DNA of 64,000 nt from a virus, in the IMG/VR virus record IMGVR_UViG_3300046810_000338, positions 1 to 64,000 of that record; one strand, 5' to 3'. The first letter of the stretch is position 1. Each line of letters opens with the position of its first letter. The notes under the pieces are model-generated. The model did no database searches. It saw only the letters and a list, made by a program, of their open reading frames with translations, and was not told where the DNA came from. The position numbers and the translations under genes are program-made. This document shows, piece after piece, positions 48,779 to 56,549 of this stretch.

Positions 48779-48940
48779 ATGGAACGTAAAGACTTGAACG
48801 ACATTGTTTCCGGTGACACTTTTGCTCTTGTTAAAAAAGCCAAGCGGCTTAGCGAAAGACTGAAGGAACAAGAGCCAATCTCTGGCCTCCAGACCTTGGT
48901 TTCTACAATGGGCCGTGTTAAGCGACCACGCACTGACTGA
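48779..48940 (+). CDS. Small basic protein downstream of phuZ
   Basis: 53 residues (MERKDLNDIVSGDTF and onward). GGAG six bases before the ATG, in the TTTTTTTGTTGGAG leader context shared with the CYTH gene and the RNA polymerase gene. One amphipathic helix (ALVKKAKRLSERLKEQ) and a basic tail. Too short for the usual gene-length cut, but well supported by its leader. Function unknown. Confidence 0.7.
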   Translation: MERKDLNDIVSGDTFALVKKAKRLSERLKEQEPISGLQTLVSTMGRVKRPRTD

Positions 48941-49021
48941 TAGTATTGAGTAGAGGATGGTTGCAGCCAACCATTGGAAGTCTAAGGACAGACTCCTACT
49001 TGCATCTCCAGGTGCTCAAGT

Positions 49022-49041
49022 CCCGCCCTTTCGGGGGCGGG
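49022..49041 (+). terminator. GC-rich hairpin followed by ATTTATGCC
   Basis: CCCGCCC pairs with GGGCGGG; CATTTATGCCC follows with no pairing partner on the left. The preceding 80 bases (48941-49020) contain further short hairpins (ATGGTTG/CAACCAT) and no gene. Confidence 0.7.
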
Positions 49042-49042
49042 C

Positions 49043-49070
49043 ATTTATGCCCAACTGCTTAATTTTTGGA
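49043..49070 (+). promoter_or_regulatory. Candidate late promoter/leader (TATG plus T-rich run)
   Basis: ATTTATGCCC, seven bases, then TTAATTTTTGGAGG leading straight to the ATG of the next gene. One of the clearest copies of the composite, as TATG lies outside the hairpin stem. Confidence 0.5.
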
Positions 49071-49077
49071 GGATTAC

Positions 49078-49494
49078 ATGCCGATCATCAGTACAGAACC
49101 CCTCGTTAACATTGACTTCGACCCAAGCTGTCAGAAACGCAATGACATGCTGGGGAAATGGAGGGGCAGTTCTAATCGGCTGGAACTGCATGGACTCTAT
49201 TCCCTGCGCCAGTTGGTCACGGCTAACAGCTCTACCAGCGACATGTTTTCGCATGACCCAACCAACGGTGGCGGTGCCAATAATTTCCTGATGTTACAGT
49301 ATCGGGGAACCAGACCAATGGCCAGGAACGATGCCGGCAAATTGGTCCACGCTATGGAGGCAGTCTTCCTTCGTTGCCTGCCTGCCGGGCGCCACTCGTT
49401 TACCCAGGAAAACTACTGGGTTGTTCCAATGACTGAGGAGAACATGTCTGGACTGTTCTTTTCACCTTTTCCTCTTACTCCGGTAAATGATTAA
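49078..49494 (+). CDS. Unknown protein behind a TATG leader
   Basis: 138 residues, GGAGG seven bases before the ATG. Mixed alpha/beta with a polar loop (TSDMFSHDPTNGGGANN) and a histidine-bearing helix (KLVHAMEAVFLRCLPAGRH). Residues GGGANNFLMLQYRG could form a nucleotide-binding turn, but this is not a recognised motif. No family is assigned. Confidence 0.68.
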   Translation: MPIISTEPLVNIDFDPSCQKRNDMLGKWRGSSNRLELHGLYSLRQLVTANSSTSDMFSHDPTNGGGANNFLMLQYRGTRPMARNDAGKLVHAMEAVFLRCLPAGRHSFTQENYWVVPMTEENMSGLFFSPFPLTPVND

Positions 49495-49599
49495 CCAGTA
49501 CCACTACTCTATGCGGAAGTACATCTTCCGAATAGGACAGGCGGATACGTTGAGCGAATAGGGTCTTGAGTCCAATCAGCTGCAACCCCGCTAAAACCG

Positions 49600-49624
49600 A
49601 GCCCACCTTCGGGTGGGCTTTTTT
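49600..49624 (+). terminator. Intrinsic terminator with TTCG loop
   Basis: AGCCCACC, TTCG, GGTGGGCT and then TTTTTT, running directly into TATGC. The TATG core therefore lies at the end of the T-run. The 100 bases before it hold CGGAAG/CTTCCG and no gene. Confidence 0.8.
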
Positions 49625-49646
49625 ATGCAGTCATTAGGATACGACC

Positions 49647-50027
49647 ATGACCCAGTCTTACATCGGTACCAAACAAGTCCTGGCCTGGGCTCAGGCAGGT
49701 CTACAGGACAAAGAAGGCCAGCCAGGCTACGCAGTTAAATACGCCAATGGCCATGTCAGCTGGTCGCCCAAAGATGTGTTCGAGGCAGACTACATCGCCA
49801 TCGGTCACGTTGGCCACCTCCCCCCATACCAGCAAACCATCATTGGCGAACTGGCCCAATTGCGCGCCCGCATCGAAGCCTCCAACAAGTTCATCGCCGG
49901 CGAGATCCATGCAAGCCTTGATCCACTCGATCAGGAACTGATGGCACAGCAAGTGGTCTGCATGACGCAACTGGCCAGCATCCTCAACTCCCGGCTGGAT
50001 CGACTGGTCCAAAAGACTGAACAATGA
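49647..50027 (+). CDS. Acb2-like anti-CBASS candidate (cyclic-nucleotide sponge)
   Basis: 126 residues. The N-terminal 50 residues (YIGTKQVLAW, GYAVKYANGHVSWSPKDVFEADY) are the short domain often fused to small phage accessory proteins. Residues 62-120 (two helices: QTIIGELAQLRARIEASNKFIAG and LDPLDQELMAQQVVCMTQ onward) have the layout of Acb2/Vs.4-type proteins: a helix with an E..I..L..FI pattern, a short L.P.EQ.LM..Q turn, and a second helix. Acb2 hexamers bind cyclic di- and trinucleotides and block CBASS. Ligand-binding residues cannot be confirmed by eye. The gene is coupled to a zinc-ribbon gene. Confidence 0.62.
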   Translation: MTQSYIGTKQVLAWAQAGLQDKEGQPGYAVKYANGHVSWSPKDVFEADYIAIGHVGHLPPYQQTIIGELAQLRARIEASNKFIAGEIHASLDPLDQELMAQQVVCMTQLASILNSRLDRLVQKTEQ

Positions 50028-50239
50028 GCGGCGTGTTCAGATGCACTCGATGTAACTACGTCGACCACATGGACATCGTTTACTTTCTGGGCAACGATCG
50101 AGACGTAGACAATCGACCGATCAATTTGTTGTGTACGGTCTGCCACGGGCTGCCTTGGCATGACCGCATGCTGCGACTGAAATACAACCCAGAAATACAC
50201 GAGGTGGTCAATCCTCCCCCAGAACTTATTCAAACCTAA
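50024..50239 (+). CDS. Small zinc-ribbon protein
   Basis: 71 residues from an ATGA overlap with the Acb2-like gene. Two CxxC knuckles (FRCTRCNY at 6-13, LLCTVCHGL at 35-43) probably bind one zinc. Many phages carry such a ribbon protein next to small accessory genes; nucleic-acid or protein binding is likely. Confidence 0.75.
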   Translation: MSGVFRCTRCNYVDHMDIVYFLGNDRDVDNRPINLLCTVCHGLPWHDRMLRLKYNPEIHEVVNPPPELIQT

Positions 50240-50531
50240 CCAGGCTGCGTAAGTTATTGATAAGACTCTGCCGGTTGTACTCCTTACGGCTGAGTTAATC
50301 CGAGGCTTTCACTGAACACTCTTTGGGGAGAGGGTTTGCGTGGTAGGCTTCATGTGTGGGCGATCCACCCCTGTCCTCCTCACGGACGGACAGGGGCTTT
50401 ATGCCTAATGTTTAGTCGAGCTTCTGTAAGCCACCTAGAAGAGCAATTAAATTGAAACTGCAACGGGATATCCTGTAGGAGGCCATCGCCTCTTAGACGC
50501 GATTCTAGAGCCGCCTGAGATCCATACGACG
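50240..50531. other. Non-coding stretch with hairpins
   Basis: No supported gene. It contains a CTCTttggGGAGAG hairpin near 50319-50332, the terminator at 50368-50396, TTTATGCC at 50398-50405, and GAGGC/GCCTC (50479-50492). Beyond the terminator about 130 bases of leader precede the next promoter motif. A small RNA is possible. Confidence 0.35.
50368..50396 (+). terminator. Hairpin followed by TTTATGCC
   Basis: CCCCTGTCC (50368-50376) pairs with GGACAGGGG (50388-50396); CTTTATGCC follows with no left-hand partner. No gene lies within 170 bases downstream, so the TATG element here would drive a long leader. Confidence 0.7.
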
Positions 50532-50561
50532 GATTCTCAGACCTAAATTATCTACGTGATC
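50532..50561 (+). promoter_or_regulatory. Putative phage early/middle promoter motif
   Basis: GATTCTCAGACCTAAATTATC then TACGTGATCTGG. Only about 30 bases separate its ATTAT core from the ATG at 50581, so the message must have a very short leader. Confidence 0.65.
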
Positions 50562-50580
50562 TGGGTTCTGGTGTCGTACT

Positions 50581-50913
50581 ATGAATATCAACCATATACC
50601 AGGGTTGCATTCTTCGATTCTTTTCCATGTAACCGAGTGGCGACATGAGCTCTTTCAAGTTGGAGTTTACGTCAACTTGGCAGACTACATTGCTTGGATT
50701 TTGATCAACCTTGGCTATCCTGTCCTAACCCCATTTGGGTCAGAGCCTGCGTTGACTGAAAACGGCAAGGCGGTAAGGTATCACCATGAAAAGGATATTC
50801 TCCTATTCATGAATGAAACGCTATCGCATGCCGGATATAACGGGGAAGAACTGTGGGTGACATCTCGCGGTAGCAGCTTATGTGCGATAAGCTTTATAAG
50901 GAGTGCTGTCTGA
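50581..50913 (+). CDS. Small protein heading a cluster of diverged paralogues
   Basis: 110 residues, no clear ribosome binding site, start 30 bases after the promoter core. A hydrophobic helix (LADYIAWILINLGYPVL) is followed by a polar part and a strand-ending tail (ELWVTSRGSSLCAISFIRS). The tail resembles that of the next gene (ELWTVTTVGNSLIFSYVCHR), the first hint that this set of genes is one diverged family. Confidence 0.66.
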   Translation: MNINHIPGLHSSILFHVTEWRHELFQVGVYVNLADYIAWILINLGYPVLTPFGSEPALTENGKAVRYHHEKDILLFMNETLSHAGYNGEELWVTSRGSSLCAISFIRSAV

Positions 50914-51539
50914 TGAACCGAATCTTTGACATGGGTGAGCAGTTGGCAGAACTGACCATGTTCTCCAACGAGTGTAAGGTCCCAGGTGTAAATCTGATGA
51001 CCACTCGCCATTGGGCAAAGTTCATGTTTGAATGCGCCAAAGATATGTTACGATCCGGCCAATACGTGCCGGGTAGTGGTCCTCGCCAGATCAAGCGTTT
51101 GCTGGACACGATGAAGGAAGAGTGTGGCATTATCGTTGACAACGGATACAGTGACGATGGTCGGAATGCTTACGAGCGTACCTTGGAACTTAAAACGTTC
51201 TTGGATGCAATCGATCTGAAAGCAACCGAACCCGAACCACTGCCCGATGATACGACAGCGCGCCTTAGCCCAACACAGCTCAAGAAGCGCTGGATTCAGC
51301 AAGAAAGTTTCCAATACACTGCTGCCCTGGAAGACTTCCTGGACAACAGTTACTACGATCCCCACAATGAAGTTCACGAGTTCATCGACCACACCGTTCG
51401 CTCAGGCGAACTGTGGACGGTAACTACGGTGGGGAACTCTCTGATCTTTTCTTACGTATGTCATCGGGCTTCTGTGGAAGCAGCCGTCCGAGCATCGGGC
51501 GGAAACATGAATGACTTCGTGAGGCACCTAATCGCTTAG
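50913..51539 (+). CDS. Cluster protein, diverged paralogue family
   Basis: 208 residues from the ATG that overlaps the previous stop (TGATG), AAGGAG nine bases upstream. Helical body with an acidic middle (TEPEPLPDDTTARLSP) splitting two similar halves: each has a helix of about 20 residues followed by a polar turn. It ends GELWTVTTVGNSLIFSYVCH. It may be two family units fused. No function is known. Confidence 0.68.
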   Translation: MNRIFDMGEQLAELTMFSNECKVPGVNLMTTRHWAKFMFECAKDMLRSGQYVPGSGPRQIKRLLDTMKEECGIIVDNGYSDDGRNAYERTLELKTFLDAIDLKATEPEPLPDDTTARLSPTQLKKRWIQQESFQYTAALEDFLDNSYYDPHNEVHEFIDHTVRSGELWTVTTVGNSLIFSYVCHRASVEAAVRASGGNMNDFVRHLIA

Positions 51540-51547
51540 GGGTTTAC

Positions 51548-52063
51548 ATGAGTGGCCTTCAGCAAGCTTCATACAACCAGGGTAATCCCGATTTTCACAT
51601 TGTGATTACCCTGGGAGAAATCATCGGTCAGTTTTATATTGACCTGGACGATCCTGTATTCAACAATGTGCAGGAACAGTTCACCAGCGACACCGTGGGT
51701 TATCTGACCCGCGGTTTGATCCACAGCTCGTTGAGAATACCGGGCGGTCTCAAGCTTAACGAATGTGTCCAGTTCTTTCCCAGCCATGCTCAAAGAGCTG
51801 GTCGTGAAGTGCTGGACAATGTTTGGAAAGCATTGCAGAGTGAGATCGCCAGGGCTGAACTCATTATTGAGACAGCCCACCCACACCGCAAGTTTGCAAT
51901 CTGTACCTTTCCTGCACCCATGATCGATGGCTACTACACGTTGACGTTGTGGTACCGTTGGTTGTCGTACGAGGAAGTGGTTGCGTCCAACTATGAGGAG
52001 TTATCCGAAGAGTTGGAGAATAGCGGCATTGCATTGCCGGCGATTCAAGCGCTGGGTTTCTAG
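51548..52063 (+). CDS. Cluster protein, diverged paralogue family
   Basis: 171 residues; the ATG has AGGGG-type sequence eight bases upstream. Helix (AGREVLDNVWKALQSEIARAEL, about 82-103), then strands (RKFAICTFPAPMIDGYYTLTLWYRWL). The helix-then-L-x-L-W-x-R ending is shared with the genes at 52074 and 52463. Function unknown. Confidence 0.68.
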   Translation: MSGLQQASYNQGNPDFHIVITLGEIIGQFYIDLDDPVFNNVQEQFTSDTVGYLTRGLIHSSLRIPGGLKLNECVQFFPSHAQRAGREVLDNVWKALQSEIARAELIIETAHPHRKFAICTFPAPMIDGYYTLTLWYRWLSYEEVVASNYEELSEELENSGIALPAIQALGF

Positions 52064-52073
52064 GGAGACTTCT

Positions 52074-52463
52074 GTGCCTTACCTAACGATCAATCATGAC
52101 ATGGCTGAAATTGTGGCCGAGGTCAAGATGAGTTACCCAGGCATCGTTAAACTGTTCCCTAATTTCACCGAGATGGTTAACGACCTAGCGGCGTTGGCCA
52201 TTAAGGACAGATCTTCTGGGTACGGCAGTTGTCTGGAAGAGTTTATTGCAAGCAACCTAGGGAGTGCTTTCCATTACCTAGAGTTGTTCTTCAGGGCGCA
52301 GTCTGGTAGGTGGTATACCGAGATCATCCAATTCGTTAGCAACACAACGAGCGAATACGATGAGTTCTTCATCGAGGATGTCTGGCAGATTACGCCTAAC
52401 CTTTTAAGTGTCAGAATCTGGGCGGAGTACCGGATCGATGACAGGATATTGGGAGTCATGTGA
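52074..52463 (+). CDS. Cluster protein, diverged paralogue family
   Basis: 129 residues from a GTG with GGGAG seven bases upstream; the longer upstream frame lies inside the previous gene. Helices at about 10-75, a segment EYDEFFIEDVWQI and the ending NLLSVRIWAEYRIDD. The final strand pattern (LxVRIWAxYR) resembles its neighbours. Overlaps the next start by one base. Confidence 0.66.
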   Translation: MPYLTINHDMAEIVAEVKMSYPGIVKLFPNFTEMVNDLAALAIKDRSSGYGSCLEEFIASNLGSAFHYLELFFRAQSGRWYTEIIQFVSNTTSEYDEFFIEDVWQITPNLLSVRIWAEYRIDDRILGVM

Positions 52464-53074
52464 TGTACGGGAATTATCGTTTACGATTGAACCTGGACGA
52501 AGCAATCGGTGAGATCTCCAGGATCTTGTCGGCTGTGTCCAACTGTAACATGGACTACAAAACGACTTCGATGGCATGTGCACACTACAAGCAATTGGCG
52601 CTTGTGTGTGCATGTGCATTTATGATGTCGCCTGTTGCAAGGGTGCTCAAAGACCGCACAGCCCACGCCAAAGTAAGGCGGGTGCTGTTTGATGAGGTGG
52701 ATGCGGTTTATGCCGTCTTCGCTCAAGAATCTGGGCGCTGGGGCAAGGATGCAACAATGGCAGTTGTGGTTGAATTGGCTTACCACATCCTGTTGGAAAT
52801 CATTCATTCCATACCGAACCTTGAGAATACTCTAGGCGTGCCTACGCTGTACAACTTCACCCCAACGCAGGTGGGCAATCAGGCTGGAGAATACCAGGCT
52901 CAACGTATTCAACCTGTAAATCCAATTCTGTTGGACTACGTGGATGATCCCACTGGGCCCATCCCCGAAGAGTTCAGACTGGGTTACGACAGCAAACCTC
53001 CGCCCGAACACAACAACATTCTCACCTTCACACTGTGGGTCCGCACACCGCCTGCTGTACGTCGGTTAAACTAG
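52463..53074 (+). CDS. Cluster protein, diverged paralogue family
   Basis: 203 residues. GGGAG stands seven bases before the ATG at 52463; a GTG one codon earlier is possible. Helices dominate the first 120 residues (LDEAIGEISRILSAV, AVVVELAYHILLEIIHSI), then a proline-rich part and the ending NNILTFTLWVRTPPA. Two cysteines in CACAFMM are notable. Function unknown. Confidence 0.66.
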   Translation: MYGNYRLRLNLDEAIGEISRILSAVSNCNMDYKTTSMACAHYKQLALVCACAFMMSPVARVLKDRTAHAKVRRVLFDEVDAVYAVFAQESGRWGKDATMAVVVELAYHILLEIIHSIPNLENTLGVPTLYNFTPTQVGNQAGEYQAQRIQPVNPILLDYVDDPTGPIPEEFRLGYDSKPPPEHNNILTFTLWVRTPPAVRRLN

Positions 53075-53075
53075 G

Positions 53076-53525
53076 ATGTCTCATCCAATGACAACATCAC
53101 AGGCTGTTCCGACCATTCTGAGGATCAAGCGGGCTTTCTTACCCAACACAATCCTCTTGAGAATAGATCGTGAAAGCGACTACTTCGATCTGGGGATTGA
53201 AGCAGGCAACTTAGACCTCTATTGCCAAACCCTGATAGAGTTTGTAATGGAGGCCTTTGTTACTGATAGCCGCAGCTGGACTTACGACTCCGGACACGTT
53301 CAGGCTATCGACATCCTGTCTACCTACGAAGAATGTGTGGCTAGATTTGCTTTCATTCTAGGCAGGTCTTTTGACATAGAAAAAATCAGAGACGATCTGA
53401 TCATGATCTACACTAACCTAATGGGTGCTCTGGATAGTCAGTACCCCAGATGGAGACAATCCTGCCCTGGGTCATTCAAATTCCGTTTGACTCCTGGGTA
53501 TTACGATTTTCTGGTGGACGTATGA
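53076..53525 (+). CDS. Cluster protein, diverged paralogue family
   Basis: 149 residues from the ATG right after the previous stop; an in-frame ATG at 53088 (MTTSQAV) has better spacing to AGGA and may be the real start. Strand-rich N-terminus (NTILLRIDRESDYFD), then two helices and an ending GSFKFRLTPGYYDFLV. Overlaps the next gene by four bases (ATGA). Confidence 0.64.
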   Translation: MSHPMTTSQAVPTILRIKRAFLPNTILLRIDRESDYFDLGIEAGNLDLYCQTLIEFVMEAFVTDSRSWTYDSGHVQAIDILSTYEECVARFAFILGRSFDIEKIRDDLIMIYTNLMGALDSQYPRWRQSCPGSFKFRLTPGYYDFLVDV

Positions 53526-53962
53526 ACACAACCCTGCAACGCGTTATTATCTTGAACATGTCTGAAGAGATCCAAGAGTACCGCACAGGTCTCATCGCAA
53601 ACTACGGTTGCGAGGACGACGATCTCTACAACGAGTTCGGTCCGCCAGAGGACATTGTGACACTGGCCGCCTCGACTTTCTTTGGTGATATCGATGAATG
53701 GGGCATTGATGGGGCCATCGATTCATTGGGCCCCGGTCAGTGCAGTGCACCTGAAGTGGCCGATGCCTTTTACTTCGATGTGCTTAATACTCTGAACAGT
53801 TTTACGCCACAACTTCGGGGCTTGGGGCTAAGTCATTTGATTGACTACACCTTCAGATCCCCAAATTTGACATTGGTCGTGGCAAGTCAGGCCGCGGTTG
53901 ATGAATCCAACCAAAAGGATATGACGAACTATCATGCCAACCTCCAGCCACCAAGAAGCTGA
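53522..53962 (+). CDS. Cluster protein, diverged paralogue family
   Basis: 146 residues starting at the ATGA overlap (MNTTLQRVIILNMSEEI). Acidic helices in the middle (GCEDDDLYNEFGPPEDIV), a hydrophobic helix (VADAFYFDVLNTLNSF) and a final strand SPNLTLVVASQ before a polar tail. The strand follows the same N-L-x-hydrophobic pattern as the others. Confidence 0.64.
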   Translation: MNTTLQRVIILNMSEEIQEYRTGLIANYGCEDDDLYNEFGPPEDIVTLAASTFFGDIDEWGIDGAIDSLGPGQCSAPEVADAFYFDVLNTLNSFTPQLRGLGLSHLIDYTFRSPNLTLVVASQAAVDESNQKDMTNYHANLQPPRS

Positions 53963-54404
53963 TGAGAGCATAGCCAAGGACCCTCACAAAGCCTCTTGGC
54001 AGCACGACGATCAGATCGAACCCGTGTACGACGCTGATCAAACCGCTGGGGTGGTCACCGTCGAGTCCGAGACCCTTGCACTGGCCTATCAGGTAGCCAG
54101 CAAAAGCTACATACGTGATAACTACGGGGAAGAGCCACCTAAACACTGGTACGACACCGTTGGCCAGAACATCGTCAAACGCTTCAACGTTTTTCTACAG
54201 CTCGACCATGATCACATGATCTTTGATGCACACCCTCTTGGTCGGCTGATTCTAATGAACGTTCTGGATGACCTGAAAGATGGGTTGTCTGCCACAGATC
54301 TGTACTGGGAGGACGTGATTGGTTTCTCGTTGATTCCAGGCACGGTCAAGATTAACCTGCACTTTTCGATTGAGGGTTTGGACAATGGCGGTATCACTCC
54401 GTAG
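53934..54404 (+). CDS. Cluster protein, diverged paralogue family
   Basis: 156 residues, starting 29 bases inside the previous gene, ribosome binding site poor. Polar N-terminus (DESIAKDPHKASWQHDD), helices around 65-120 (LGRLILMNVLDDLKDGL), then WEDVIGFSLIPGTVKINLHFSIEG as the closing strands. Function unknown. Confidence 0.62.
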   Translation: MPTSSHQEADESIAKDPHKASWQHDDQIEPVYDADQTAGVVTVESETLALAYQVASKSYIRDNYGEEPPKHWYDTVGQNIVKRFNVFLQLDHDHMIFDAHPLGRLILMNVLDDLKDGLSATDLYWEDVIGFSLIPGTVKINLHFSIEGLDNGGITP

Positions 54405-54798
54405 CGTTGCTCCTGAAACACGGATCAACTTTACCACCACAACACAGGTGGGTAACAAGTCGCGTTTCAACAACTACGCCTTTCAAGGTGAAGTTGGTTA
54501 CGCAACTGCCAAGCTGGCACCGGGTGACATTGTTCAACTGGTTGCAGCCACCAAGGCGTACTTCCGGGAGGGCAGTCAAACTGACCCCACCCGGATTACC
54601 TACATCCTGATCAAGCAATCGGACACCCAGCCGATCGTTGTGATCCCAGAACCCCTCATCAACCTTAACTCGGTTGAAGTGGCAGGCACTCAGGTATTGA
54701 CAGCGGTGGTCAGGGATGCAATCTCTGAGCAACAGTTGCAAGCAATCCTGATCGGTAATGGCGTTCTCGATTTCTCTATCACGTCTAGCCAGGTGTAA
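54385..54798 (+). CDS. Beta-rich unknown protein
   Basis: 137 residues from the ATG at 54385 with GAGGG eight bases upstream; it overlaps the previous gene by 20 bases. Strand-rich throughout (TRINFTTTTQVGNKSRFNN, ITYILIKQSDTQPIVVIP) with one helix near the end (ISEQQLQAILIGNG). Unlike the genes before it, it is not helical, so it marks the end of the diverged cluster. No family is recognised. Confidence 0.66.
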   Translation: MAVSLRSVAPETRINFTTTTQVGNKSRFNNYAFQGEVGYATAKLAPGDIVQLVAATKAYFREGSQTDPTRITYILIKQSDTQPIVVIPEPLINLNSVEVAGTQVLTAVVRDAISEQQLQAILIGNGVLDFSITSSQV

Positions 54799-54799
54799 C

Positions 54800-55150
54800 A
54801 TGGCCAGACTACTGCGATTGGACGGGCCCCTGAAGTTATTCAAGGGTCCAGGCTACATCGATGTATCGCCCTACCTGGACCCCGCAGCTTTGGCTGCCGG
54901 GTATCAGTTGTCTTTCAAAATGGTTGGCATGTTGTTTGATGATGAGGAATGGACATTTGACCATCTTCCATTACAGACCATGAACAACCAAGGCGTGCGC
55001 GTGTTGGAGTATGATTACTGTTTGGGTAATGCTCCTGTCATACGTCGGCTAGAGTTCACCCTGGATGACAACCACCACCTCTGCTTAAGTGCCTCGTGCA
55101 ACTGGGTGGAGGAGGTGCGTTTGTTATTCGTCGACATCTCCCCTCTTTAA
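54800..55150 (+). CDS. Unknown protein
   Basis: 116 residues from the ATG right after the previous stop; a longer frame upstream has no ribosome binding site. Beta-rich: LLRLDGPLKLFKGPGYIDV, LSFKMVGMLFDDEEW, VRRLEFTLDDNHHLCLSAS-like pieces and a closing VRLLFVDISPL. No family is recognised. Followed by a T-rich leader. Confidence 0.66.
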   Translation: MARLLRLDGPLKLFKGPGYIDVSPYLDPAALAAGYQLSFKMVGMLFDDEEWTFDHLPLQTMNNQGVRVLEYDYCLGNAPVIRRLEFTLDDNHHLCLSASCNWVEEVRLLFVDISPL

Positions 55151-55176
55151 TTTTTTTTTTGTTCCAAGGAGCAGTT

Positions 55177-55791
55177 ATGAGTCCTCGTTTTCGTATACGT
55201 ATGGCGCTGGAAGACATCCTGGGTGAGGATACCTCAGGCAAAGCCGAGCAGGAAATAGAACACGTCTTCTATGGCCGCATTGCCGATCCAAAACAACTGG
55301 ACCAATTGGCCGGCCAACCTTTCGTGGTCAAGCTACTGCAAGAGCAGTCTCAAGGTTGCCTGATGCCTAGCGGTGCCGGTCAACGTGGCCCTACCATTCG
55401 TGTACGCCGTCTGAACCGTCAGGGCGTGGTCATGACTACCAAGAAGTTCGTGGAAGGTCAGGCAGGTATGGATGAAACCAACCTCGAAGCCACCAACGAA
55501 ATCTACGACATGATATCCAAGGCCATCGGCACCGGCATTGCCAAGATGCGTTACACCATCAAGCCGGATGAATATCCGAAGAAGCTTGAGCTGGACGTGT
55601 TCTTGGACGCCAATGGCCACCCTACCGGCTACGCCAAGTTCGACTACGAGGTCACCTCGGCAGATGAGACTCCTCCTCCGCTGCCACTGATCCTGACCGA
55701 CCTCAAGCACGTCAACCCGTTCAACGCATCCGACGCCGACTTGGCGCTGCTGCGTGAGTTCATGCAAAACCAATCGTTCCAGATTCATTGA
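55177..55791 (+). CDS. CYTH-fold protein (triphosphatase/adenylyl-cyclase-like)
   Basis: 204 residues, AAGGAG seven bases upstream, behind a TTAATTTTTTTTTTG leader. CYTH-type layout: an opening acidic strand (EQEIEHVFYG, the usual form being ExExK), PTIRVRRLN (72-80; the RxR pair), VVMTTKKFV (84-92; TxK), an acidic helix region, IAKMRYTIK (121-129; KxR), LELDVFLDANG (137-147; ExDxF), and YAKFDYEV (152-159; xxExE-like). Such tunnel-fold enzymes cleave triphosphates or cyclise ATP using metal ions. The first glutamate pair is altered, so activity is uncertain. Confidence 0.72.
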   Translation: MSPRFRIRMALEDILGEDTSGKAEQEIEHVFYGRIADPKQLDQLAGQPFVVKLLQEQSQGCLMPSGAGQRGPTIRVRRLNRQGVVMTTKKFVEGQAGMDETNLEATNEIYDMISKAIGTGIAKMRYTIKPDEYPKKLELDVFLDANGHPTGYAKFDYEVTSADETPPPLPLILTDLKHVNPFNASDADLALLREFMQNQSFQIH

Positions 55792-55793
55792 CC

Positions 55794-56450
55794 ATGGCTG
55801 CCCGTAAAGGTCATCTGGCGATGGTCCTCGAAGCCATGAACAAGAACGAACAGATCTACCATTACTCGACCGCCCAGTTTGCCCGATTGGAAACCCCGCG
55901 TCATCGTGGAACCAGTAATGACAAGATCAAGAAGTCTGAGGAAATGGCTAAGAAGTATAATCTGGTTGGCCCGTACTGCGACCACATTAGTTTCTTCTTC
56001 GACCCCATCCCTTTGGATCTTCTGGGCAAGCTCTACGGCAAGGATCATGGTGCCTGGGTTTCTGGTAACAAACTCTACGAACACGTCGTACACGTTCGTG
56101 GGTTGCCGGAGATTCCATTTGAGGTAGTAGAGACTGCTACCGATCTGGAAATCATGGACTCCATTGAATGGGAGGAGGAAGGAGATAACTCTGCCAACAC
56201 CTCTCAGTTCTTTAAGCGACAGCGTCGTGCCAAGTTGCTCAATGGGGAGATTGGTTCTTCCAATCTCCAGCTACTGAAACAGATCGAACGTTACAAAGGT
56301 GGTACCCGAGACGCCTACCTGGCTGCCAGCAAGCGAGATGACTTCGAGTTCAATTTCGCTAAATACGCATCCTGTGTACCGCATCTCATGATCTATCCGC
56401 CTGACGGCTATTTGGAGGTTAATTCCTCCAAGCTGGTAACGATCAAGTAA
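55794..56450 (+). CDS. Unknown phage protein with VPHLMIYPPDG ending
   Basis: 218 residues from the ATG at 55794. Features: IYHYSTAQFARLETPRHRG (about 23-41), PYCDHISFFFDPIPLDLLGKLYG (about 62-84) with an aromatic core, and KYASCVPHLMIYPPDGYLE (about 191-209). I recall the same block order from uncharacterised proteins of other phages, but not a function. A lysine-rich helical region (FFKRQRRAKLLNG) lies between. Not clearly linked to the CYTH gene other than by position. Confidence 0.66.
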   Translation: MAARKGHLAMVLEAMNKNEQIYHYSTAQFARLETPRHRGTSNDKIKKSEEMAKKYNLVGPYCDHISFFFDPIPLDLLGKLYGKDHGAWVSGNKLYEHVVHVRGLPEIPFEVVETATDLEIMDSIEWEEEGDNSANTSQFFKRQRRAKLLNGEIGSSNLQLLKQIERYKGGTRDAYLAASKRDDFEFNFAKYASCVPHLMIYPPDGYLEVNSSKLVTIK

Positions 56451-56457
56451 CTGGTAG

Positions 56458-56487
56458 GGCAGTCCATGGGAATTCCCATGGACTGCC
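56458..56487 (+). terminator. Perfect palindromic hairpin followed by CTATGCC
   Basis: A 15-base arm GGCAGTCCATGGGAA pairs with its complement with no loop. CTCTATGCC follows at once, so TATGCC recurs without a left-hand partner. Confidence 0.72.
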
Positions 56488-56549
56488 TCTATGCCGTCGA
56501 TTAGAATTACCCGGAGACATTAGATAGTCCCCCACGCAAGATTTAGACC

